Assembly (NCBI GenBank): GCA_017407225.1
Contig: JAFQWY010000305.1
Span: 1-32,390, forward strand
Length of the DNA stretch: 32,390 nucleotides
Direction of reading: 5' to 3'
DNA from: Clostridia bacterium
GTDB lineage: Bacteria; Bacillota; Clostridia; Oscillospirales; CAG-272
Under the pieces are notes generated by a model. It saw only the letters and a list, made by a program, of their open reading frames with translations. It was not told the DNA's origin and made no database searches. Positions 23,793-30,943 of the stretch are shown here, piece by piece. Numbering within the stretch: the stretch's first letter is position 1; each line of letters begins with the position of its first letter. Both the position numbers and the translations under genes were made by a program.

Positions 23793-24908
23793 TTATTTGG
23801 ATTTTACGATGCCTTTCTGCGACAGAATCCAGAGGAACGGATCCGCAACACGGAAAGGTCTGAATTTCGGAATCTTCTTATCCACATCCGGATTGCTTCC
23901 CAATGCGCTCAGACCAAAGAATGCAAAATGATTGAACTGGAGGGATACCATCTGATACAGCTCAGGGCCGAGCCACTTTTCCACCAGACTCTGCATTTCC
24001 TCGTTGGAATCATTGAAATCTTTGGTATCGAAATAACCGTTGCGGATATGGGCGGAGTCATTCTTCAGACAGCTTGCAGGATCGAGCATACTGTCCACTG
24101 CGTCGATTTTGGTAAACGAAATTGCGATCGGAATGTCGATTTTTTTCGTTACGTCTGTCATACCGGTTCCGGTACGGATAATCTCGATCGCACGGGACAG
24201 AATCGCGGTAACTTCCGTATTTTCCTGAGGCAGCGTAATTTTGCCTTCCAGTTCATTGCGAACCGCAGGAAGCTGCAGCGGATCCAGAAGAAGAATAATA
24301 CCGGATGCATGACAGAGATATCTGTTGTGCGTCTGCATGGAAGCCAGAGAGTTGAGATTTTCACCTGCCGTATCAAAGAATGTCAGTGAAACAGCATCGT
24401 TCACCGCTTTCCGGAGCCATTTCGCCGGACGCTTGAACAGAAGGGAGTAAATCAGAGGCTCCACTTCTCCGCTGTCGGTAGCACCGGCACACATTCTGTG
24501 TCTGTACAGCGGATCGTAGAACTCTCTCTTGTACCGGTTGATGGTGTTGTCACCGCAAGCCATCAGAGAGCAGTCAAAGGATTTGCCGATTTCGTTTCTC
24601 AGCTGATTGATAAGAACCGCCACATAGTTACTTTTTCCCGATTCCTTGGCTCCGATAATCGCAATGGGGTAATTACTGGTGGTTCCGATTCCCATGGGAA
24701 GTTCGAACCCGCACATCGGGCAGATTTTAGTAACAAGGGGCTGTCCGCATTCATCGCACCGTGGATTTTTGGATTTGGTTTCCGGTTTAAAGGGCAGTTT
24801 TGATGCTGCTCTGGAACAGGATTTCTCACGGTTTGTATTGGAACAGATATACTCCACATCGTCCATATTCTGTTCTTCAAAACACCGGGGACATAAATAT
24901 TTTGCCAT
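23793..24908 (-). CDS. Soluble zinc-ribbon GTPase of the double-GTPase (DO-GTPase) type
   Basis: A 371-residue protein. Two zinc-binding regions come first (CPRC at 6-9 with Cys22 and Cys31; CDEC at 51-54 with CPMC at 63-66). The GTPase domain follows: IIGAKESGKSNY (84-95, Walker A), FFDTAGE (177-183, switch II) and SFTKID (264-269, a TKxD guanine motif). There is no membrane segment, in contrast to its operon partner. It ends in DPFLWIL, shared with that partner. AGAGG lies before the ATG. It sits directly between the pseudo-J scaffold gene (14 bp) and the GAP1-like gene (12 bp). I infer it is the cytoplasmic half of a two-GTPase relay. Confidence 0.87.
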   Translation of the reverse strand: MAKYLCPRCFEEQNMDDVEYICSNTNREKSCSRAASKLPFKPETKSKNPRCDECGQPLVTKICPMCGFELPMGIGTTSNYPIAIIGAKESGKSNYVAVLINQLRNEIGKSFDCSLMACGDNTINRYKREFYDPLYRHRMCAGATDSGEVEPLIYSLLFKRPAKWLRKAVNDAVSLTFFDTAGENLNSLASMQTHNRYLCHASGIILLLDPLQLPAVRNELEGKITLPQENTEVTAILSRAIEIIRTGTGMTDVTKKIDIPIAISFTKIDAVDSMLDPASCLKNDSAHIRNGYFDTKDFNDSNEEMQSLVEKWLGPELYQMVSLQFNHFAFFGLSALGSNPDVDKKIPKFRPFRVADPFLWILSQKGIVKSK

Positions 24909-24922
24909 AATGTACCTCTTTA

Positions 24923-27877
24923 TTATCCGATTGTATTGGAGCCTTCATTTACGATTCTGTAATACCGGTACTGCTTGTCGTTCATAAAGAACAGCTTCAG
25001 TTTGGAGTCCTTACGGATATCGCCCACTTCGAATTCAAAGGTATAACTGCGATCGATTTCTGTATCTTCTGCAGCAGAGACAACCACATCTCCGTCTCCG
25101 CGGTTCAGCGGAACAGATCTCAGTTTGCTGATCACGCAGAAGGGAGGAAGGACGAAATGACTGTCGCTGCGGACGGTGATCTGGAGTGTTCTCTTCTTGC
25201 TGAACAGTCCTTTTTTATACTTGAAGGAATAGTAAACATCTCGCTGAGGCTCGTTATTGATCAGCAGTTTGATGGGGGTGCCGTAAATCCGGCCGTTTTC
25301 ACTGTCAAAATACGAATAGATCAGTGCGTACATACATCCGGAAGGCGGGTTGAGAATCAGAATCCCTTCATTGCTTTCATACTGTTTCCTGCTGCATTCC
25401 ACACAGCAGGCAAGAGCATCGCTGTAGCTTTCCGGATACTGATCCGTGCGGTAAGCGATCAGGGAATTTTCGATTCTCTTCGGCCATGTGAAATTCACAT
25501 AAAGCTCTGTCCGGGAAGCATTCAGGTCAAATGAAGGTTCTTTCAGCATCGGAACGCTGGAGATATAGTACGCTTCATTCAGAATCACATTGGACGCATT
25601 GATCTGACCGGGAATGATATAACATTCACCGATGAAATTCAACGTGAATTCTGCTTTCGTAAGGCTCTTGAATGAAATATCGATCTGCTTGTATGTTTTC
25701 AGCAGTTCTTCATAGTCATAAGTTACATTGGGAACGTACGACGGCTTTTTCAGAGAATACAGGATGATAACATCCCACTCAGCCTTGTCCCAGGAGGCAC
25801 TGAAAATCTCATCCAGATAGTCCACCCGGAAATTACTGATCAGGTCGGCAGGCTTCTGGGGAACCGTATTCACATAAACCTTTTCGGACGGATACCGTTT
25901 GCCGCCTACAGTATGGTATGCACAGATGCTGATCCAATACTTCCGGCCGTTTGTCAGGTCGGTGATGTTCGCACCGTCCAGACGATTATTGGGAACACTG
26001 CGGTAGGAAGTGAGATCTGTCTGTTCTCCCTGGCTGATTTCCAGCTGAACCTCCGTCACAGTTGAAGGCTTGTTCCATGTCAGAGTAATCAGCCCGTCGC
26101 CTCCGATTGCACGGATGTCGGACACATTGTCAACAACAACAACATCGTTTGCCAGATGGGAAGCCTGAGAATAAACTCCGGCCCGGAGAGCAAACACTGC
26201 ATAACAGTAAACCGTGGACTTCTGCAGTGAAGAATCGCTGAAATTCAGTTCCGTACCCTTATACACGATCTCACCGTCCGTCTGATCGTTGGGACGGGTC
26301 CCGACTTTACGGACAAGGATATATGTAATCTCACCGCGGGAAGCGGACTTTTCCCAGTCGAATACTACAGTACCGCCGATCTGTCTGGAGCTGAAATTCC
26401 GGGGTGCATCCGGCGGATATTTGCTGATCAGCCGATTGACTTCAACACTGTCGGAAATCTCTTTGGTCAGAGAAAGAACGGTTTCAAAAGCGTCATCTCC
26501 GCTCATGGATTTCACACGTTCCAGTTTTGTTTCCACATTACGGATGACTTCAGCTACTTTGGAAGTAACATCACCGGAGATCACAAAACCATCGTTCTGA
26601 GCCTGATGGATCAGCATCTGAGCGGCATAATACTTCTTTTCGTTGATTTCAGCCGTAACATTCTTTAGAACATCGCCGAACTTTTTCTTGAAATCAGAAA
26701 TTTCCTTTTCCAGAGCCGCAATCTCGGGATGGTTGGGCCAATACAGCTTTGCATCCTTCAGCACAGCCGCAGCTTCATCGACTTTTTTACCGTTCCACAG
26801 AGTTTTGGCTTTATGGATCAGTTCTACAGCCTGCTCCATTTTTGTCAGGTCAAAACCGCATTTCGCACAGTTCTTCACTGCATTGCCGTTTTCCGCACCG
26901 CAGCTGGGACAGATCACAATCAACGGTTTGCCGCATTTGGTACAGGTACTTGCACCGGCAGGGTTTTCGGTACCGCAAAGACCGCATACAATTGTTCTGT
27001 TTTTTTCCTGATACCCCATCAGCTCACAGTAATTACTGATATACATGGAAGCTTCGGAGGGAGAAATGCTGTAGTTTCTGCAGGCAATATCCACAAGCCC
27101 TTCTTTCAGGGTAGGCTCGATCACACGTTTGTTTTCCTTGGCCGCCTGATCGACAGCGGAATTGATCTTGGGATATTTGGTTAAATTGTAGTAATTATCG
27201 TATTTCTGTTTGGATGCTTTGTCCTTGAAAATGATGATACACAGACCGCAAAGAGCCTGCGCTTCATTGTCTTTTGGAGTTTTTTCGCCCTTTGCAAGGA
27301 TTTTTTTCTTGATTGCTTCAGCCTTTTCACTAAGCTGGGAACAGGATGCCGATGCAGGAAGTTCGAGAAAATCGTAAAGTGATCCGTCCGGCAGATCCAC
27401 TGCGTTCAGACCCTTCTGGATGTTCATTGCCTGTGACTTATCGATCACGGCATTTACATCGATTTTTCCGCCTTTCTTGGTATCTATCAACTCCTTGAAT
27501 CTGGCTTTGATGATATCAGCCGTAAAACCGAATGCACCGAATGCTTTCAGAACGGTATTCAGGTCGCGGTCAGATAACTCCTCACCTCTTGCTGTCAGAA
27601 GAGTCAGCTTATCATCCAGATCTTTCTTTTTGCTTTCCCGGATTTTCTTTGCCGCTTCCGCTTCCGCCTTCCGCAGAGCATCATCCAGCATGATCCGCTT
27701 GATTTCATCCAGCTGTCCCAGATATTCCCCCGCTTTCCCTTTCAGGATGGGGTGATTCATGTTTTTTGCCCACTGCTGACGCTTGGCTTCAATCGCTTCA
27801 TTGATTTTTGCAGCATCCGTAACCATTGGGTCAAAGGACAATTCAAGAATGATAAAATAGTTTTCCCGTGCTGCCAA
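24923..27877 (-). CDS. Scaffold with two degenerate J-like domains, zinc ribbons and FN3-like domains
   Basis: About 985 residues. Residues about 5-75 look like a J-domain (ENYFIILELS, then NHPILKGKA where HPD has become HPI). Residues about 168-235 look like a second (LYDFLELP, ending KASKQKYDNYYN) with no HPD. Four CxxC knuckles form zinc ribbons at about 301-343 (CGLC, CTKC, CPSC, CAKC). A helical, TPR-like region spans 350-455, followed by two or more fibronectin-type beta-sandwiches (about 460-690) and a beta-rich tail. I favour a TTG start at 27877, eight bases from AAGAGG; the ATG at 27883 is only two bases from it. Lying next to an Hsp70 gene, it is probably a client-binding co-chaperone for it, with altered ATPase stimulation. 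Domain edges are approximate. Confidence 0.75.
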   Translation of the reverse strand: MAARENYFIILELSFDPMVTDAAKINEAIEAKRQQWAKNMNHPILKGKAGEYLGQLDEIKRIMLDDALRKAEAEAAKKIRESKKKDLDDKLTLLTARGEELSDRDLNTVLKAFGAFGFTADIIKARFKELIDTKKGGKIDVNAVIDKSQAMNIQKGLNAVDLPDGSLYDFLELPASASCSQLSEKAEAIKKKILAKGEKTPKDNEAQALCGLCIIIFKDKASKQKYDNYYNLTKYPKINSAVDQAAKENKRVIEPTLKEGLVDIACRNYSISPSEASMYISNYCELMGYQEKNRTIVCGLCGTENPAGASTCTKCGKPLIVICPSCGAENGNAVKNCAKCGFDLTKMEQAVELIHKAKTLWNGKKVDEAAAVLKDAKLYWPNHPEIAALEKEISDFKKKFGDVLKNVTAEINEKKYYAAQMLIHQAQNDGFVISGDVTSKVAEVIRNVETKLERVKSMSGDDAFETVLSLTKEISDSVEVNRLISKYPPDAPRNFSSRQIGGTVVFDWEKSASRGEITYILVRKVGTRPNDQTDGEIVYKGTELNFSDSSLQKSTVYCYAVFALRAGVYSQASHLANDVVVVDNVSDIRAIGGDGLITLTWNKPSTVTEVQLEISQGEQTDLTSYRSVPNNRLDGANITDLTNGRKYWISICAYHTVGGKRYPSEKVYVNTVPQKPADLISNFRVDYLDEIFSASWDKAEWDVIILYSLKKPSYVPNVTYDYEELLKTYKQIDISFKSLTKAEFTLNFIGECYIIPGQINASNVILNEAYYISSVPMLKEPSFDLNASRTELYVNFTWPKRIENSLIAYRTDQYPESYSDALACCVECSRKQYESNEGILILNPPSGCMYALIYSYFDSENGRIYGTPIKLLINNEPQRDVYYSFKYKKGLFSKKRTLQITVRSDSHFVLPPFCVISKLRSVPLNRGDGDVVVSAAEDTEIDRSYTFEFEVGDIRKDSKLKLFFMNDKQYRYYRIVNEGSNTIG

Positions 27878-27921
27878 ATCCATCACCTCTTATATTTAAA
27901 GTATCCCTGTACAATTCCGCA

Positions 27922-27957
27922 GCAGGGCACGGGATTTCTGCCATCCCACTGCCCTGC
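27922..27957 (-). promoter_or_regulatory. Intra-operon hairpin between dnaK-like and J-like genes
   Basis: GCAGGGCA/TGCCCTGC and an inner GGGAT/ATCCC make about 13 bp of stem with a small internal loop. No T run follows on the minus strand. It fills the roughly 115-bp gap downstream of the Hsp70 gene, as the hairpin at 20929 does before the anchored GTPase. Confidence 0.65.
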
Positions 27958-27993
27958 CCGAAACCGTGTTTTCAGCACGCTTTTGCCGGATAA

Positions 27994-29676
27994 TCAGTTA
28001 ACGTTGGAGTTCTTGCTTCTGCGGATTGCAGCCCCCAGTTCCTCTTCGGTAAGAGCACTTGTGGTCTGGAAGCTTGCTTCGACAATACGTCCGCCCTTGG
28101 TTTCCCTTGCCTTCAGTTCCAGAAGCCCGGATTCATTCAGCTTGAAGGTAACTTCGATTGCGGTGTCTCTGGTTACGCCTGCAGGCAGTTCCAGTTCAGC
28201 CTGACCGATTTCCTTACCGAGATCCACATCAACCACAGGGTCGCTTGCAAGGCATTCCATTACTTCAAACTTAACGGATCTCTGATTGTCGTATCTGGGA
28301 TAGAAGCTGTCGGTTGCGATTGCGGGAAGTTCAGCATTGCGGATGATGATGTTGTAAAGCTTCAGCTGATCGTTTTCATCGTACGCCTGAGTACCGAAGC
28401 TTCGGCTGGATACGTTAACGATCTTCATTTCTTCACCGGGGAGACGGCGTGCGCCCTTACCGGTCTGAACATTCGCTTCCTTTGCAGCCTGTTCTACAGT
28501 GGTCTTACCGGTGTCGATTTCATCCTTGACTTCTTCTGCGGTCTTACCGGTATTTCTTGCGATTTCGTCAATTACGGCATTGTAAGCGCTGGTGTTCTGT
28601 GCATAAATCGCAGCACCCTTTGCAACGGATTCATCGGGGTCGAACATCTTGGTTTCGATACCGAATTCAGCCTGTACGCGCTTCATAACCTGAGGCATCT
28701 TGGAAGAACCGCCCACGAGGATAATTTCGCTGACATCGGACTGCTTGAAGCCCTTCTTTTCCGCTTCCTTGAACATATCCCTGGTCAGGTCGATGGTTCT
28801 GGTCAGCAGGTCTTCGGTCAGTTCGTCAAACTTTTCGCGGGTCAGCTCGATCCGGGCACGTTCACCGTTGTAGTTAACGGATACGGGAGCCTTTTCCTTT
28901 GCGGTGAGGAGCTTCTTTGCGCGTTCGGAAGCCAGGTAGAGTTCCTGCAGAGTTTCCGCATCTTCCAGAATGTTGTCGGGAGTACCGGTTTCGGTCTGGT
29001 ACATATCAGCGAGATACAGCAGAACACGGTCGTCCCAGTCCTTACCGCCGAGGTTATGGTCACCGCCGGTACATACAACGCGGATTTCACCGGGCTTGAT
29101 GTTGATCATGGTAACGTCGAAAGTACCGCCGCCAAGGTCGTATACCAGAACGGTTTTGTTCTCTTCAGCATTGACAACACCGTAGGAAATCGCTGCCGCG
29201 GTAGGTTCGTTGATGATGGCCAGAACGTTCAGACCGGCGATTTTACCTGCAGCTTCGGTAGCGTCACGTTCGGTTACACCAAAGTATGCGGGACAGGTAA
29301 TAACAACATCCTTGATTTCTTCGTCGTCACCCAGCTTGCCTTCGGTCTTCAGAGTGTCAACGGCATCGTTCACAACCTTCTTCAGAATGTAGGAAGAAAT
29401 TTCTTCGGGCTTCATTTCAACACCATTGATGGTGAGGCTGAAACCGGGCTGACCGATATTTCTCTTGATGAAGGTAACAACCTGATCGGGTGCCATCTTC
29501 GCACTTTCCTTAGCAACGGAACCGACGGTAACATCGGTCTGAGATTCAAAGTAAACTGCGGAAGGGGTGGTGAGATCGCCTTCGGAATTCTTCAGAACAA
29601 CGGGCTTGCCGTTTTCGTCCATGTACGCGATACAGGAATATGTTGTGCCGAGGTCAATACCAAATACTTTTCCCAT
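27994..29676 (-). CDS. Accessory Hsp70 (DnaK homologue) lacking the lid
   Basis: A 560-residue Hsp70. The ATPase domain is complete: GIDLGTTYSC (6-15, phosphate 1), VYDLGGGTFDV (178-188, phosphate 2), NEPTAAAISYG (156-166) and ILVGGSSKMPQV (319-330, adenosine motif). About 55 residues (363-418) with two helix-like segments are inserted before the substrate domain. The usual hydrophobic linker (VLLLDVTPLSLG) is replaced by MKIVNVSSRSFG. The beta substrate domain runs to about 540, then the protein stops, so the helical lid of housekeeping DnaK (about 610-640 residues) is missing. AAGGAG precedes the ATG. It lies between the GrpE-like and J-like genes, a dedicated chaperone set rather than the heat-shock operon. 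Confidence 0.92.
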   Translation of the reverse strand: MGKVFGIDLGTTYSCIAYMDENGKPVVLKNSEGDLTTPSAVYFESQTDVTVGSVAKESAKMAPDQVVTFIKRNIGQPGFSLTINGVEMKPEEISSYILKKVVNDAVDTLKTEGKLGDDEEIKDVVITCPAYFGVTERDATEAAGKIAGLNVLAIINEPTAAAISYGVVNAEENKTVLVYDLGGGTFDVTMINIKPGEIRVVCTGGDHNLGGKDWDDRVLLYLADMYQTETGTPDNILEDAETLQELYLASERAKKLLTAKEKAPVSVNYNGERARIELTREKFDELTEDLLTRTIDLTRDMFKEAEKKGFKQSDVSEIILVGGSSKMPQVMKRVQAEFGIETKMFDPDESVAKGAAIYAQNTSAYNAVIDEIARNTGKTAEEVKDEIDTGKTTVEQAAKEANVQTGKGARRLPGEEMKIVNVSSRSFGTQAYDENDQLKLYNIIIRNAELPAIATDSFYPRYDNQRSVKFEVMECLASDPVVDVDLGKEIGQAELELPAGVTRDTAIEVTFKLNESGLLELKARETKGGRIVEASFQTTSALTEEELGAAIRRSKNSNVN

Positions 29677-29755
29677 GATTGATTCTCCTTATATAAGGTA
29701 AAAATTATTTTTGATTTATCTGCCGTTTCACCGGCGTTTGTTTCCTGACAGGGAG

Positions 29756-30931
29756 TTACTGTTCACTCTCCGTTTTTGCGTTGGGGTTATACTTATAGAT
29801 CTTGATCCGTTCGGGGCGAAGTACGGAATCTCCGTGAGTATATCCGTCTGCGGTTCTCGCAGCAACCTTATTGTCTTTTGCCGGGTCATCCGTGTCGACA
29901 ACCTGAATAATCTTCTGCCTCTTTACATCCACATCACGGCCGGGTACGGAATAGGACTCGATGTCCTGTCGATAGAGAACATCATCCAGATCCTCTGCGA
30001 TACCCTTGACACTGCGGAGAAGCTTCGCATAGTTCTCCTCGGTAGGTTCTTTCTTTTCGTAAACTTTGTAGAGTCTCTTGGTGGAGTCAACCAGCTGAAT
30101 CACATCAAGCGCCATGGTTTCCACGATTTTCTCCAGAAGACCGTTCTGATATCTGGTCAGTTCTTTGTGCAGATTATCGAACAGCTGGTTCTTGTGTGCA
30201 TCTTCAGCGATTTTGTCGTCAAAAGCTTCCTGAAGACCGGTCATAAGCAGCGCCAGGCTTTCCAGTCTCGCCAGAACCTCCGAGAAATCAGTTTCCTGTG
30301 CTGCCGGTTCAGCAGGTTCGGCATTTTCCTGTACCGCAGGCTGTTCCGCAGCGTTTTCTTCTTCGATTACATTCTTCTTTTCTTCGTCCATTTTTACCTC
30401 CGGGGTATTATTTTCAGTGAATATCGTTCGTTTCGGTAAACCTTCTTCAAGGTAATACAGTGCGGTTTCCGGCTGTTCTCTGAGAAAAATCAGGTAATTA
30501 TAGGCTCCGACCATTTCCAGATAGGTTTCATTCATCAGTTTTTCGGCAGTATATCCTTCCGCTGAAACCTCACGTTCTTTTGTGATCTGTCCGGTAATGA
30601 TGCGTTCATGGAATTCACGACGGATATCCGGATGCCTTTTCAGCTTTTCCAGATTCTTTTCTGCCTGCTCTTCCTTCATACCGCATTCGTACAGCAGGTA
30701 ATCGTAAATATTGGTATCGACGAAATATTCTTCAGTCCACGGAACCGTTTTGCTGCGGGTGGTAAAAATCTCCTTCAGAGATTCGGGATTCTCTCTGATT
30801 CTGTCTGCTTCCTCGTTCGATATCTCCAGTTCACAGGTGGTCTCGTCCATCATACCGCCAATAAACCGCAGATAATACCGGTCATAACGGGAAACGAGTT
30901 TTTTTCCGCTGTATTCAAGAATGATTTCCAC
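29756..30931 (-). CDS. GrpE-like nucleotide exchange factor with N-terminal extension
   Basis: A 391-residue protein starting at GTG with AAAGGAGG six bases upstream. Residues about 1-170 form an unfamiliar acidic, mostly helical domain (EIILEYSGKKLV onward). An acidic Glu/Ala/Pro-rich linker follows (181-214). Residues 215-384 resemble GrpE: long dimerising helices, then the beta domain ending in RTADGYTHGDSVLRPERIKI, which matches the GrpE pattern of a conserved GY and an xLRPxxV-type strand. GrpE releases ADP from Hsp70, so this should serve the Hsp70 gene 79 bp downstream. Standard GrpE is about 180-210 residues, so the N-terminal half is extra. An internal GGAGG-ATG at residue 181 could also yield a plain GrpE. 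Confidence 0.82.
   Translation of the reverse strand: MEIILEYSGKKLVSRYDRYYLRFIGGMMDETTCELEISNEEADRIRENPESLKEIFTTRSKTVPWTEEYFVDTNIYDYLLYECGMKEEQAEKNLEKLKRHPDIRREFHERIITGQITKEREVSAEGYTAEKLMNETYLEMVGAYNYLIFLREQPETALYYLEEGLPKRTIFTENNTPEVKMDEEKKNVIEEENAAEQPAVQENAEPAEPAAQETDFSEVLARLESLALLMTGLQEAFDDKIAEDAHKNQLFDNLHKELTRYQNGLLEKIVETMALDVIQLVDSTKRLYKVYEKKEPTEENYAKLLRSVKGIAEDLDDVLYRQDIESYSVPGRDVDVKRQKIIQVVDTDDPAKDNKVAARTADGYTHGDSVLRPERIKIYKYNPNAKTESEQ
30389..30401 (-). promoter_or_regulatory. Internal ribosome site and ATG inside the GrpE-like gene
   Basis: GGAGG (30397-30401) lies five bases before an in-frame ATG (30389-30391), encoding Met181 of the GrpE-like protein. Initiation here would give a 211-residue protein with the acidic N-terminus and size of ordinary GrpE. 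Confidence 0.6.
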
Positions 30932-30943
30932 AAATATCCTCCT

